Notes: generated from the letters alone by a model not told the origin. Shown: positions 33,474 to 45,213, counted from the stretch's first letter. The stretch is DNA of 64,000 bases from Streptomyces sp. 71268 (GCF_029392895.1 NZ_CP114200.1:6206501-6270500), one strand, 5' to 3'. Program-made: numbers and translations.

Positions 33474-34313
33474 ATGCGAGATCTGGCGGCCGGCTTGGGC
33501 TATCTGATGAAGGGTCAGCGCTGGGTGGCCCGCCACCCCCGCTCGTGGGGGCTGGGCATGGTGCCGGCCCTGATCACCCTGGTGGGGTACGTCGCCGCGC
33601 TGGTCGCGCTCGGCTGGTGGACCGACGACGTCATCGCCTGGCTGACGCCCTTCGCCGACGACTGGGGCACACCCTGGCTCGGCCTGTTCCGTGGCGCGCT
33701 GGCGGTGCTGTTCTTCGGCGGCTGCCTGCTCCTCGCGCTGATCACCTTCACCGCGGTCACGCTCCTGGTGGGCCAGCCGTTCTACGAGTCGCTCTCCGAG
33801 CGCGTGGACCTGGCCATCGACGGCCACGTCCCCTCGTCGGGGCTGCCGCTCTGGCGCGAACTGCTCATCTCCGCGCGGGAGAGCACGGCCGTCCTCGCGC
33901 GCGTGGCGCTGTGGGGCACGCTGCTGTTCGCGGCGGGCTTCCTGCCGGTGATCGGGCAGACCGCGATCCCCGCCATCGACTTCTGCGTCTCCGGCTTCTT
34001 CCTCACCGAGGAACTGGCCGCCGTCGCGCTCGCGCGCCGCCGGGTCCCGCTCGCCGAGCGGCTGCGTCTGTTGCGCTCCCGCAAGCTGCTCGTCCTCGGC
34101 TTCGGCGTGCCGCTGACCCTGCTCTTCCTGGTGCCGCTGGCCGCCGTGATCGTGATGCCCGGTGCCGTGGCCGGGGCGACGCTGCTCGCCCGCGACCTGC
34201 TCGGCGAACCGACCTCCGACGACGGACCCGCCCCGGGCGAGGCCGCGGCGGGCACGGGCGGTGCCGGTACGGGCGCGCCGCACGGCCCCGTCGGCCCCAC
34301 TCCGTACGGCTGA
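33474..34313 (+). CDS. EI24 domain-containing membrane protein
   Basis: A 279-residue protein with about four to six membrane helices: GMVPALITLVGYVAALVALGWW, ALAVLFFGGCLLLALITFTAV, LLFAAGFLPVIG, and a C-terminal LLFLVPLAAVIVMPGAVAGATLLARD. The organisation GYLMKGQRWVARHPRSWG at the N-terminus is typical of the EI24/CysZ-like family, whose bacterial members include the sulfate channel CysZ. The C-terminal ~40 residues are Gly/Ala/Pro-rich and disordered. A CysZ role is possible, but no sulfate genes are adjacent. Confidence 0.88.
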   Translation: MRDLAAGLGYLMKGQRWVARHPRSWGLGMVPALITLVGYVAALVALGWWTDDVIAWLTPFADDWGTPWLGLFRGALAVLFFGGCLLLALITFTAVTLLVGQPFYESLSERVDLAIDGHVPSSGLPLWRELLISARESTAVLARVALWGTLLFAAGFLPVIGQTAIPAIDFCVSGFFLTEELAAVALARRRVPLAERLRLLRSRKLLVLGFGVPLTLLFLVPLAAVIVMPGAVAGATLLARDLLGEPTSDDGPAPGEAAAGTGGAGTGAPHGPVGPTPYG

Positions 34314-34479
34314 GTCGCGCGGCGCGTTCGGGCCGTGCGACATGACCCGTACGGCTGACGCCGCCGCGCCCCGCGCTGACCCGGTACGGTGGCGCGCCCG
34401 GCGGCGGGGGAGCGGAGATGTGTGGCAACTCCCTCGCGGAGTACGCCGCTGGGGTGGGCCGGGGTGGTCCCGCGCCGGG

Positions 34480-35379
34480 CTAGGCGCCGCCGTCGCGGCG
34501 GGTGATCTCGGTGTAGGCCAGGGAGGCCAGCTTCCGCTGGCCCTCCTTGCTGGGGTGGAACCAGTCCCACTTGCTCAGCTCGTCATCGGTGAAGCGGTAG
34601 TCGTGCACCGCCTTGTCGTAGCGGCAGAGCACGACCTTGGCGCACTCCTCGCGCAGCACCTCGTTGTAGTCCCGCACCCGTTGGTGTACCTGGTCGCGCC
34701 GGTCGTTGGCCCGTTCGTGGGTGGACTGCGCGTCGCGCAGCATCGAGGGGCAGATGCCCAGCTTCCACACCTGGCGCCGGATCGCGTCCTTGCGGCCCTC
34801 GGACCACAGTCGCTTGAGGTCGGGCACGCTCGCCACGTACACCTGCGTCTTGGGCAGCGCGCGGCGCAGCGTGTTCAGCGAGGCGGCGAAGTCGGCCCGG
34901 AAGTCGGCCACCGGCGTCATCTGGGCGACCGTGTCCTGACAGGCGTCGTTCGCGCCGATCAGCACGGTGACCAACTCGGGCCGCTTGGCCGTGGCGGCGC
35001 TGATCTGGGCCGGCAGGTCGGCCATCACGGCACCGGTCTTGGCGTAGTTCCAGGCGCGGCGCTGTGGGTTCGGCAGCAGTTGCCGGGCCAGGCTGTCCAC
35101 GTCCATGCCGGTGGACCAGGACGCCTCCGGGCAGTCGGAGAGCACCGAACAGGCGTCGAAGCCGCGGCTGATCGAGTCACCGACCGAGGCGATCGAGCCG
35201 GGTCGGGGGTCCCACGTGGGAGTGGGTTTCGCGACCGGGCGGTTGGCCCCCGACCGGGCGCTCTTCGCGCCGGCCTCGCCGGAGTCGCTCGTACACCCCG
35301 CGAGCAACGCCACGCACGCCAGCAGGGCGGTAGCCGCGGTGGAGCGCCGCAGACGTGTTGACTGAGCGTGATCCCGCAC
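34480..35379 (-). CDS. SGNH/GDSL hydrolase-family lipoprotein
   Basis: A 299-residue exported protein. A basic start is followed by ATALLACVALLAGCTSDS, a lipoprotein signal with the lipobox cysteine. Then come the SGNH blocks: ASVGDSISRGFDA with the catalytic serine, LVTVLIGANDACQ with the block III Gly-x-Asn, and WFHPSKEGQ with the catalytic Asp/His pair context. It is probably an esterase or lipase anchored outside the membrane. The GTG start is chosen because GAGAGGGG lies in front; the longer frame adds unsupported residues. Confidence 0.9.
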   Translation of the reverse strand: MRDHAQSTRLRRSTAATALLACVALLAGCTSDSGEAGAKSARSGANRPVAKPTPTWDPRPGSIASVGDSISRGFDACSVLSDCPEASWSTGMDVDSLARQLLPNPQRRAWNYAKTGAVMADLPAQISAATAKRPELVTVLIGANDACQDTVAQMTPVADFRADFAASLNTLRRALPKTQVYVASVPDLKRLWSEGRKDAIRRQVWKLGICPSMLRDAQSTHERANDRRDQVHQRVRDYNEVLREECAKVVLCRYDKAVHDYRFTDDELSKWDWFHPSKEGQRKLASLAYTEITRRDGGA

Positions 35380-35701
35380 CGCTGTTCCCCTCTCGGGCCG
35401 CGCAATGATATGTATCCGAGACCGACGGTACGTCATCCCCTCGGTATCGCCGCGCGGTAGCTTTGCCCGTGTGGGGTGGGTGCCAACCGTGGGAGTATGC
35501 GTTTCCGCGCTGGCAGGTTACATCGCGTCATTTCCTGTCCCATTTCGAGAGAATTACCCCCAGTAGTGTTTACTGCAGGTAGCCTCGGGGGCTGGTGCGG
35601 GTGTGATCATTGGGGCAGAATGGTTGCTGTCCTGGGCTCAGGCCGGTACGGAACGCGAGGCCGCTGGGGAAGGCGAACCTCGAACCGCACTGGAGGTCCC
35701 G
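35380..35701. other. Intergenic promoter region of divergent SGNH and DUF3145 genes
   Basis: About 320 bases including A/T-richer tracts near 35520-35570. No gene or strong repeat was recognised. Confidence 0.45.
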
Positions 35702-36196
35702 GTGACGACACGTGGAGTTCTGTACGTACACTCCGCCCCGCGCGCGCTGTGTCCGCACGTCGAATGGGCCATCGCGGGCGTGCTCGGCGTGCGCGTCACC
35801 CTGGACTGGATCAGACAGCCCGCCGCGCCCGGCACCTGGCGCGCCGAGTTCTCCTGGCAGGGTCAGGCCGGCACCGCCTCCAAGCTCGCGTCCGCGCTGC
35901 GCGGTTGGCACCTGCTGCGCTTCGAGGTGACCGCCGAGCCGTGCGCCACGGCCGAGGGCGAGCGCTACAGCTCCACGCCGGAGCTGGGCATCTTCCACGC
36001 CGTCACCGGCATGCACGGCGACATCCTGATCCCCGAGGACCGGCTACGCGCCGCGCTCGGCCGCGCCTCGCGAGGCGAGAGCGAACTCGCCTCGGAACTC
36101 ACCCGGCTGCTGGGCAAGCCATGGGACGACGAGCTTGAGCCGTTCCGGTACGCCGGCGAAGGCGCCCCGGTGCGCTGGCTGCACCAGGTCGTCTGA
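35702..36196 (+). CDS. DUF3145 family protein
   Basis: A 164-residue actinobacterial conserved protein beginning (V)TTRGVLYVHSAPRALCPHVEWAI, diagnostic for DUF3145, with WRAEFSWQGQAGTASKLASAL and a C-terminal WDDELEPFRYAGEGAPVRWLHQVV. Its biochemical function is unknown to me. In Streptomyces it sits next to the fab operon, as here, converging on fabF. The GTG start is preceded by CTGGAGG; the upstream in-frame extension is not conserved. Confidence 0.93.
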   Translation: MTTRGVLYVHSAPRALCPHVEWAIAGVLGVRVTLDWIRQPAAPGTWRAEFSWQGQAGTASKLASALRGWHLLRFEVTAEPCATAEGERYSSTPELGIFHAVTGMHGDILIPEDRLRAALGRASRGESELASELTRLLGKPWDDELEPFRYAGEGAPVRWLHQVV

Positions 36197-36445
36197 GCCG
36201 ACGCCGTCCACGGCGCGAGCCGGCGGGCGAGCGCGGTGTCGCGCTGTGCGGGCGCGCGCCGTAGGCCGCCCGGGCCTGCTCCCGCCGTAGACCGCTTGCC
36301 GTGCGCCGCGTGCCGTGCGCCGCACGCCGCCGGGTGTCTTTCCCTGCCGTACGCCCCGTGCGATGCGCCGCCCCCGTCGTACCTCGCGCACTCCCGCCGT
36401 AGGCCGTCCGTGGCGTGTCGTCGGGCCGGTACGCCGCGAACGCAG

Positions 36446-36484
36446 AAGCGCCCGCCCGGTCGAGTGGAGACCGGACGGGCGCTT
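36446..36484. terminator. Terminator hairpin downstream of fabF
   Basis: A 16-bp stem with one C/A mismatch (AAGCGCCCG-CCCGGTC against its partner) and a 7-nt loop. It lies between convergent DUF3145 and fabF. The rest of the 388-base gap is filled by short GCCGTA-type repeats without coding features. Confidence 0.8.
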
Positions 36485-36584
36485 GTGCGTACGTCGTCAC
36501 GCGGGGCCGCCGCGTCACGCGGGCCGTCGCCGTGGGGTAGCCGTCGGGCGGGGCCGGTGTGGTCGAGCGGGGTGCTCGGCGGGG

Positions 36585-37847
<1,263 letters not shown>

Positions 37848-37913
37848 AGGAATTCTTTCTCCACGGGTAGAGGTGCGGAATGCGCCACCGCTCGGGTGGC
37901 GACAGGCGGTGCC

Positions 37914-38162
37914 TCAGGACTGGTGCTTGAGGATGTAGTTCGTCGCGTCGCCGACGGTCTTGAGGTTCTTGACGTCGTCGTCCGGGATCTTGACGTCGAA
38001 GCGCTCTTCGGCGGCGACGACGACCTCGACCATGGACAGCGAGTCGACGTCCAGGTCGTCGGTGAAGGACTTGTCCACCTGGACGTCCTCGGCCGGGATA
38101 CCGGCGATCTCGTTCACGATCTCTGCGAGACCGGCGACGATCTCTTCCTGAGTGGCGGCCAT
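37914..38162 (-). CDS. acpP: Acyl carrier protein of fatty acid synthesis
   Basis: An 82-residue acidic four-helix carrier protein. The phosphopantetheine serine lies in DDLDVDSLSMVEVV. It shuttles acyl chains between FabH, FabF and the reductases and dehydratases. It sits between fabH and fabF in the standard Streptomyces order. Confidence 0.97.
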   Translation of the reverse strand: MAATQEEIVAGLAEIVNEIAGIPAEDVQVDKSFTDDLDVDSLSMVEVVVAAEERFDVKIPDDDVKNLKTVGDATNYILKHQS

Positions 38163-38258
38163 GTTGGCGCTCTCCTTCGATGTTGTGCGATGAGGTGTGC
38201 AGCCCCGAGGGTTCCGGGCTGCGGTGAAGCGGTGAATCCGCGGGTCGATCGTACGGAC

Positions 38259-39272
<1,014 letters not shown>

Positions 39273-39285
39273 GCTCTGAGGACTC

Positions 39286-40227
39286 CTATTCGGCCGGGAC
39301 AGCGTGCTCGGCGATCAGCGTGCGGGCCGCTTCGAGGTGGTCCGGCTTCTTCAGTGCCACGTGCTGCACGCCGGGGAGCGCGCGCTTGGCCAGCCCGGTC
39401 AGGGCTCCGCCGGGCGCCACCTCGATGAGGGCGGTGGCGCCGAGGTCGCTGAAGGTCTCCATGCACAGGTCCCAGCGCACGGGGCTGGCGACCTGGCCGA
39501 CCAGCCGGTCGATGACGTCCTTGCCATCGGCGACGAGCTGGCCGTCCTTGTTGGACACGTATCGGGTGTGCGGGTCGGCGGGCACGAGCTGGGTCGCGGC
39601 GGACGCCAGGGCCGCGACGGCGGGCGCCATGTGCTGGGTGTGGAAGGCGCCGGCCACCTTGAGCGGCACGACCTTGCGGGTGCCCTCCGGCTTGTCTGCG
39701 GCGAGCGCGGCGAGCTGCTCGACGGTGCCGGCGGCCACGATCTGGCCCGCGCCGTTCACGTTCGCCGGCGTCAGGCCCAGCTTCTCCAGGTGCGGCAGGA
39801 CCACGTCCTGGTCGCCGCCGAGCAGGGCGGCCATGCCGGTCTCGGCCACCGCCGCGGCCTCGGCCATCGCCAGGCCGCGCTTGCGCACCAGGCGCAGCGC
39901 GTCCACGGTCGACAGCACGCCGGTCAGCGCGGCCGCGGCCACCTCGCCGACGCTGTGCCCGGCCGCCACGCCCACCTTCGCGGAGAAGTCCTCCGCGGTC
40001 GGGAAGAGCTGCTGGGCCGAGACCAGCGCGGCGGCCACGAGCAGCGGCTGCGCCACGGCGGTGTCCCGGATCTCGTCCTCGTCGGCCTTCGTCCCGTAGT
40101 GGACGAGGTCGAGGTCGAGGACGGTGGACCAGGCGCGAAGCTGGTCCTCAACGCCGGGAAGTTCGAGCCAGGGGGTGAGGAAGCCGGGCGTCTGAGCGCC
40201 TTGGCCGGGAGCGACGAGTACGAGCAC
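39286..40227 (-). CDS. fabD: ACP S-malonyltransferase
   Basis: A 313-residue acyltransferase: VLVAPGQGAQTPG at the N-terminus, active-site serine in AGHSVGEVAAA, and the histidine region AGAFHTQHMAP, close to the GAFH motif of malonyl-specific enzymes. It moves malonate from CoA to ACP. The GTG at 40225-40227 gives the normal N-terminus; the longer frame runs into the promoter. Confidence 0.96.
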   Translation of the reverse strand: MLVLVAPGQGAQTPGFLTPWLELPGVEDQLRAWSTVLDLDLVHYGTKADEDEIRDTAVAQPLLVAAALVSAQQLFPTAEDFSAKVGVAAGHSVGEVAAAALTGVLSTVDALRLVRKRGLAMAEAAAVAETGMAALLGGDQDVVLPHLEKLGLTPANVNGAGQIVAAGTVEQLAALAADKPEGTRKVVPLKVAGAFHTQHMAPAVAALASAATQLVPADPHTRYVSNKDGQLVADGKDVIDRLVGQVASPVRWDLCMETFSDLGATALIEVAPGGALTGLAKRALPGVQHVALKKPDHLEAARTLIAEHAVPAE

Positions 40228-40322
40228 TCTCACACTCTCTCTTGTGCGGGGTCCCGAACGCCCGTGGGGACAGGGACGAAGAACCGTGTGGGGAATTGTT
40301 GGGCTTGGACAAAACCCTGGAC

Positions 40323-41501
40323 TCACGTTCCGGCGTCGGTCAGCCGCCCCAGGATGAGCGCGATACGCAGCGTGAACGCCGACCGCACGTCGGAAGGTGA
40401 CCACCCGGTGACGTCGGTCACACGTCGCAGCCGGTAGCGCACGGTGTTGGGGTGCACGAACAACATCCGGGCGGCGCCCTCCAGGCTGCTCGCCTGCTCC
40501 AGGTACACGCTCAGCGTTTCCAGGAGGGCCGAGCCCGCCTCGCTCAACGGTCTGTAGATCTCCTCCACTAGCTGTTCACGAGCGGCAGGGTCGCCCGCCA
40601 TCGCTCGTTCGGGCAGGAGATCGTCCGCGAGAACCGGTCGCGGAGCGTCGGGCCAGGCCGCGCTCGCCTTTAGGCCGGCCGCCGCCGCCCCGGCCGAACG
40701 GGTCGCCGACACCAGGTCGCCCACCACCGGGCCGGCGACCACGGGACCGGGCGCGAACGGGCCGATGAGGGCCTTCGCCGTCTGGAGCGGATTGTCGGAA
40801 CCGCCCGCGATAACCACCAGCCGCTCGCCGAGCACCCCGGTCAGCACCTGCACCTTGGCGTGCCGGGCGGCGCGCCGGATGGCCTCCACCGTCAACTCGC
40901 TGTTGCCGCTGGGGGCCGTGCCGAGCACCACGCACACCGATTCGGGCGAGGTCCAGCCGAGCGCCGCGGCCCGCGAGAGGGCACCCTCGTCCGCCTCGCC
41001 GGAGAGCACCGCGTTGACCACCAGCGACTCCAGCCGGGCGTCCCAGGCGCCCCGGGCCTCGGCGGCCTGCGCGTACACCTGGGCCGTCGCGAACGCGATC
41101 TCGCGCGCGTAGACCAGGACCGCCTCGCGCAGCACCGACTCGTCACCGGGCGCCGCCACCTCGTCGATGGCCGACTCCATGACCTCGATGGTCGTACGGA
41201 CCATCTCCACGGTCTGCCGCAGCGTGATCGCCCGGGTCAGCTCCCTGGGCGCGGTGCCGAACACGTCGGTGCTGATGGCCTGCGGCGTCTCGGGATGCCG
41301 GAACCACTCCGTGAACGCCGCGATACCGGCCTGGGCGACCAGGCCGATCCAGGAGCGGTTCTCGGGTGGCATCGCCCGATACCACGGGAGCTGCTCGTCC
41401 ATGCGGGCGATGGCGACCGCCGCGAGCTTGCCGGACGACTTCTCCAATCGGCGGAGCGTCGCGGGATGCGGGTGCGGGGTAGCGGATGCGGGTTCAGGCA
41501 C
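40323..41501 (-). CDS. fasR: PucR/CdaR-type activator of the fatty acid operon
   Basis: A 392-residue regulator with a GGDEF-like central region and the C-terminal helix-turn-helix SLEGAARMLFVHPNTVRYRLRRVTDVTG typical of PucR-family proteins. It lies 95 bases upstream of fabD in the same direction, the position of FasR in S. coelicolor, which activates the fab genes. The symbol is given from this conserved synteny. Confidence 0.9.
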   Translation of the reverse strand: MPEPASATPHPHPATLRRLEKSSGKLAAVAIARMDEQLPWYRAMPPENRSWIGLVAQAGIAAFTEWFRHPETPQAISTDVFGTAPRELTRAITLRQTVEMVRTTIEVMESAIDEVAAPGDESVLREAVLVYAREIAFATAQVYAQAAEARGAWDARLESLVVNAVLSGEADEGALSRAAALGWTSPESVCVVLGTAPSGNSELTVEAIRRAARHAKVQVLTGVLGERLVVIAGGSDNPLQTAKALIGPFAPGPVVAGPVVGDLVSATRSAGAAAAGLKASAAWPDAPRPVLADDLLPERAMAGDPAAREQLVEEIYRPLSEAGSALLETLSVYLEQASSLEGAARMLFVHPNTVRYRLRRVTDVTGWSPSDVRSAFTLRIALILGRLTDAGT

Positions 41502-41571
41502 GGAGACAAGCCTGCCTTATCGGGTGGGGTGCGCGGGGGCACGGGGTCAGCGCAGGGGCTACCGTGGGCCG

Positions 41572-42243
41572 ATGACGTGGGTGCAGCGGGCTGATGAGCG
41601 CTACCGGGGCGGAGTCGAACCGGGTGTCGAGACCTGGCATGCCTTCTCCTTCTCGGGTTTCTACGACCCGGACAACGTGCGGTTCGGACTGCTGGCGGCG
41701 TGCAACGAGGAGTACCTCGCGCCCGGCGCCGGGTTCGACGAGCACCCACACCGCGACCTGGAGATCGTCACCTGGGTGATCGAGGGAGAACTCACCCACG
41801 AGGACTCCACCGGGCACCGGACGGTTGTCCGCCCCGGCGACGTGCAGCGGCTGAGCGCCGGCAGCGGCGTACGGCACAGCGAGCGCAACGAGGGCAGCCG
41901 GCCGTTGCGGTTCGTGCAGATGTGGCTGACGCCTGCGGCCTGGGGCGGCGAACCCGAGTACGAGGTGGTACGGGGCATCTCCGACGCCACCCCGTACGCG
42001 CTGGAGCGCACCGAGGCGGTGCTGCACCCGCGCCGGCTCGCGGACGGCGCGCACACCGAACTGCCCGACGCGCCGGCGATCTACGTCCACGTGGTGCGCG
42101 GCGGGCTGCGGCTGGCGGGCGAGACGCTGGGCCCGGGGGACGCCGCGCGCCTGTTCGAGCGGCCGGGGCTGCGGGGCACGGCGGTGGGCGAGACGGAGTT
42201 CCTGGTCTGGGAGATGCACGCGGAGCCCGACTACGGCTTCTAG
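41572..42243 (+). CDS. Pirin-family protein
   Basis: A 223-residue bicupin. The N-terminal cupin has the pirin metal site FDEHPHRDLEIVTWVIEGELTH and RLSAGSGVRHSE. The C-terminal cupin is shorter. Pirins are iron-binding proteins with quercetinase or regulatory roles; in Streptomyces one is linked to redox homeostasis. It is divergent from fasR with only 70 bases between the starts. Confidence 0.93.
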   Translation: MTWVQRADERYRGGVEPGVETWHAFSFSGFYDPDNVRFGLLAACNEEYLAPGAGFDEHPHRDLEIVTWVIEGELTHEDSTGHRTVVRPGDVQRLSAGSGVRHSERNEGSRPLRFVQMWLTPAAWGGEPEYEVVRGISDATPYALERTEAVLHPRRLADGAHTELPDAPAIYVHVVRGGLRLAGETLGPGDAARLFERPGLRGTAVGETEFLVWEMHAEPDYGF

Positions 42244-42308
42244 GGCCGGCGGGTATGGCCGCGGGCGTGTCGACGCGCCGGACGGTTGACGCCCCGGGGG
42301 CCCGGGGG

Positions 42309-42350
42309 CCGGTGACGGGCGAGCCCTCCCGCGGCGGCGCCCGTCACCGG
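42309..42350. terminator. Bidirectional terminator hairpin
   Basis: A perfect 13-bp stem CCGGTGACGGGCG / CGCCCGTCACCGG with a 16-nt loop between convergent pirin and serine-hydrolase genes. Confidence 0.8.
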
Positions 42351-42371
42351 TCCGTAAGCGAGCGGAGGGCG

Positions 42372-43190
42372 TCAGGTTCGTGCCAGCTCGGCGAGCACCG
42401 CGTCGGTGAGAACCGGCCATGCCTCGATGGCCCACGGGCCGAACGCCCGGTTCGTCAGCGCCACGCAGGCCGCGCCGGCCGCCGGGTCCACCCACAGGAA
42501 CGTGCCGGCCTGCCCGAAGTGGCCGAACGTGGCGGGCGAGGAGGCGGAGCCCGTCCAGTGCGGCGACTTGTGCGCGCGGATCTCGAAGCCGAGGCCCCAG
42601 TCGTTCGGCCGCTGGTTCCCGTAGCCGGGCAGCACGCCGCCAAGGCCCGGGAAGACCACGGACGTCGCGTCGGCGAGGGTCTGCCGCGCGACCAGGCGGG
42701 GGTGTTGCAACTCGGCGGCGAAGGCGACCAGGTCGGCCACGGTGGAGACCGCGTCCTTGGCCGGCGAACCGGCCAGCTCGCTGTCGGCCATGCCGAGCGG
42801 CTCGAACACCGCCTGCCGCACGTACTCGGGGAACGGGATCTCGGTGGCCGCCGCGATGTGCTCGCCGAGCACCTCGAAGCCCGCGTTGGAGTAGATGCGC
42901 CGCTCACCCGGGCCGGCCATCGTACGGTGCTCGTCGAAGGCGAGCCCCGAGGTGTGCGCGAGCAGGTGCCGCACCGTGGACCCGGCCGGACCGGCCGGCT
43001 CGTCCAGCTCGACCGCACCCTCCTCGACGGCGACCAGCGCGGCGAGCGCCACCAGCGGCTTGGTGACCGACGCGAGCGGGAAGCGGTCACGGATCGGGCC
43101 GTGCGTCCCGACCACGGTGCCATCGGCGCGTACGACGGCCGCCGCCGCGGCGGGGACCGGCCAGTTCTCGATGATCCGCAGGCTTTCCAT
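42372..43190 (-). CDS. Serine hydrolase, beta-lactamase/esterase EstB-like family
   Basis: A 272-residue cytoplasmic protein of the class C beta-lactamase fold. The SxxK motif is in RFPLASVTKPLVALA near residue 43, a YSNAGFEVLG tyrosine motif follows, and FGHFGQAGTFLWVD is the late HxG-type motif. It probably has esterase or peptidase-like activity; the substrate is unknown. It is shorter than the cluster hydrolase at 12.5 kb and not closely related. It is divergent from the MerR gene. Confidence 0.9.
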   Translation of the reverse strand: MESLRIIENWPVPAAAAAVVRADGTVVGTHGPIRDRFPLASVTKPLVALAALVAVEEGAVELDEPAGPAGSTVRHLLAHTSGLAFDEHRTMAGPGERRIYSNAGFEVLGEHIAAATEIPFPEYVRQAVFEPLGMADSELAGSPAKDAVSTVADLVAFAAELQHPRLVARQTLADATSVVFPGLGGVLPGYGNQRPNDWGLGFEIRAHKSPHWTGSASSPATFGHFGQAGTFLWVDPAAGAACVALTNRAFGPWAIEAWPVLTDAVLAELART

Positions 43191-43388
43191 GGCAGGGAGC
43201 CTACGACCTGGCCCGTGCCGCACGACGAACAGGGCCCGCTCCACGTCGGGCCGCTCGCCTGCTCGCGTGCTCGTCCGCCCGACCGCCCGCCCGGGTCGGG
43301 TTCGGCCGGCCGGCTCGACCGGCCCGCCGGGGGGACGGGCCGCCCTGCCGTGGCCCGCGGGCAACGACTTCGCAATATCGGCGCTTGC

Positions 43389-43404
43389 TTGGAGTGCACT
43401 CCAA
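43389..43404. promoter_or_regulatory. MerR operator: perfect 16-bp palindrome
   Basis: TTGGAGTGCACTCCAA reads identically on both strands. It overlaps a TTGCTT -35 (43385-43390) and lies in the long spacer before a CTCTAG-like -10, the classic architecture by which MerR proteins untwist a promoter. It starts about 70 bases upstream of the MerR gene. Confidence 0.85.
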
Positions 43405-43459
43405 CTCTCTAGCGTTGAAGACGCCGCGAGGGACAGGCAACCTGCGAAGGGTGGACGGC

Positions 43460-43930
43460 ATGACCGTGACGGACAGCGCATACGCCACGACGGCTCCCGC
43501 AGCCGAGGTGTCGGCGTGCGCGCGGCCGCTGGTACATCCACGGCCGACCGGCCAGGACCGCTACACGATCAGCGAGGTCGTCACCGCGACCGGGCTCAGC
43601 GCGCACACCCTGCGCTGGTACGAGCGGATCGGCCTGATGCCACACGTGGACCGGTCACACACCGGCCAGCGCCGCTACAGCAACCGGGACCTGAACTGGC
43701 TCGACCTGGTCGGCAAGCTCCGACTGACCGGCATGCCGGTCGCGGACATGGTCCGCTACGCCGAACTGGTCCGCGCCGGCGAGCACACCTTCCCCGAACG
43801 CGAGAAACTGCTCACCGCGCACCGGGAGGACGTACGGCGCCGCATCGCCGAACTGCAGGGCACCCTCGCGATCCTCGACCACAAGATCGACAACTACGCT
43901 GACGCCCGGCGGGCGTCGGAGAGGGCCTGA
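43460..43930 (+). CDS. MerR-family transcriptional regulator
   Basis: A 156-residue protein. After a ~30-residue leader comes the MerR helix-turn-helix YTISEVVTATGLSAHTLRWYERIGLM with the RYSNRDLNWL wing, then a coiled-coil region ending in LDHKIDNYADARR. There is no long effector domain and no obvious metal-binding cysteines. It is co-transcribed with the aldo/keto reductase 5 bases downstream and probably autoregulates through the palindrome in front. Confidence 0.94.
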   Translation: MTVTDSAYATTAPAAEVSACARPLVHPRPTGQDRYTISEVVTATGLSAHTLRWYERIGLMPHVDRSHTGQRRYSNRDLNWLDLVGKLRLTGMPVADMVRYAELVRAGEHTFPEREKLLTAHREDVRRRIAELQGTLAILDHKIDNYADARRASERA

Positions 43931-43935
43931 GCGCC

Positions 43936-44952
43936 ATGAGCAACGAGAAGATCGCGGCCGTCACCCTCGGCACGGACGGCCCCCTGGTCGGCGTGCAGGG
44001 CCTGGGCTGCATGGGCATGTCCCACGCCTACGGCCCGACCGACGAGGCCGAGGCCCGAGCCACCCTGGAGCACGCCCTGGAACGGGGCGTCACGCTCTTC
44101 GACACGGCCGACATCTACGGCTTCGGCCGCAACGAGGAGTTCCTCGCCCCCTTCGTCAAGGCCCACCGTGACGAGATCACGCTGGCCACCAAGTTCGCGA
44201 TCGTACGCCGCGAGGACGACCCGTCGTACCAGGAGATTCGCAACGACCGCGACTACATCCGGCAGTCCATCGAGGGCAGCCTGCGCCGGCTCGGCGTGGA
44301 CCACGTGGATCTCTACTACATGCACCGCCGCAACCTCGACGTGCCGATCGAGGAGACCGTGGGCGCCATGGCCGAACTCGTCACCGAGGGCAAGGTCAAG
44401 CACCTCGGGCTGAGCGAGGTCTCCGGCACCGAACTGCGCGCCGCGCACGGCGTGCACCCGATCGCCGCGGTGCAGTCCGAGTGGTCCCTGTTCAGCCGCG
44501 ACGTGGAGGAGGGCGTGGTGGCCGCGGCGCGTGAGCTCGGCGTCACCTTCGTGCCGTACTCGCCGCTCGGCCGTGGCTTCCTCACCGGCGCGTTCGTCCA
44601 CGCCGACCAGGAACTGGCCGAGGACGACTGGCGCCGCACCCAGCCCCGCTTCACCGGCGACAACGCCGCCGCCAACGCCGCCCTCCTCGAGCCCGTGCGC
44701 GGCATCGCCCAGGAACGCGGGGTGACGCTCGCCCAGGTCGCCCTGGCCTGGGTGCACCAGCGGTCCCGGGTGCACGACCTGGCGGTGGTCCCGATCCCGG
44801 GTACCCGCAAGCGCTCCCGGCTGGACGAGAACCTCGCCGCCGCCGACCTCACCCTGGACGCGGCCGAACTCGCCGCCCTGGAACCGATCGCCAGCCGGGT
44901 CACGGGCGGACGCTACGCGGACATGTCGTTCACGGCGGCGGGCCGCGAGTAG
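43936..44952 (+). CDS. Aldo/keto reductase
   Basis: A 338-residue TIM-barrel reductase of the AKR13-like group: GLGCMGMSHAYGPTDEAEA, FDTADIYGFGRNEEFLA with catalytic Asp and Tyr, the lysine in LATKFAI, and the histidine in VDLYYMHRRN. The NADPH site VVPIPGTRKRSRLDEN is intact. It reduces aldehydes or ketones. The MerR partner suggests induction by an electrophile. Confidence 0.95.
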   Translation: MSNEKIAAVTLGTDGPLVGVQGLGCMGMSHAYGPTDEAEARATLEHALERGVTLFDTADIYGFGRNEEFLAPFVKAHRDEITLATKFAIVRREDDPSYQEIRNDRDYIRQSIEGSLRRLGVDHVDLYYMHRRNLDVPIEETVGAMAELVTEGKVKHLGLSEVSGTELRAAHGVHPIAAVQSEWSLFSRDVEEGVVAAARELGVTFVPYSPLGRGFLTGAFVHADQELAEDDWRRTQPRFTGDNAAANAALLEPVRGIAQERGVTLAQVALAWVHQRSRVHDLAVVPIPGTRKRSRLDENLAAADLTLDAAELAALEPIASRVTGGRYADMSFTAAGRE

Positions 44953-44977
44953 CGCCCCCTGGCGGAGGCCGGCCGGG

Positions 44978-45025
44978 GGCCCGCCCGCACGGCACGCCGG
45001 CTCCTGACCGGGGAGCGGGCGGGCC
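44978..45025. terminator. Terminator-like hairpin between convergent genes
   Basis: A perfect 11-bp stem GGCCCGCCCGC / GCGGGCGGGCC enclosing 26 bases. Confidence 0.6.
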
Positions 45026-45213
45026 GGGGGGTGGGGCCGGGTCCCGGTTGGCGGGCAGGAACTGGACCGGGGCGCGGGTCGGGTGCCCGGGGCGGGTGTC
45101 GACGCCCCCGGGGCGGGTGTCGGCGCTCGGGCAGCGGCGTCGGGGGCGCACGGGCGTCGGGGCATGGGCGTTCGCGTCGTGCGGGTCCTGGGTGAGGTGA
45201 CGGCCGGTACCGG

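Noticed and set aside
36230..36430. Short GCCGTA-type repeats that could be a CRISPR or tandem array
   Set aside because: Repeat units are 6-10 bases, irregularly spaced and degenerate; more like compositional bias between terminators than an array.
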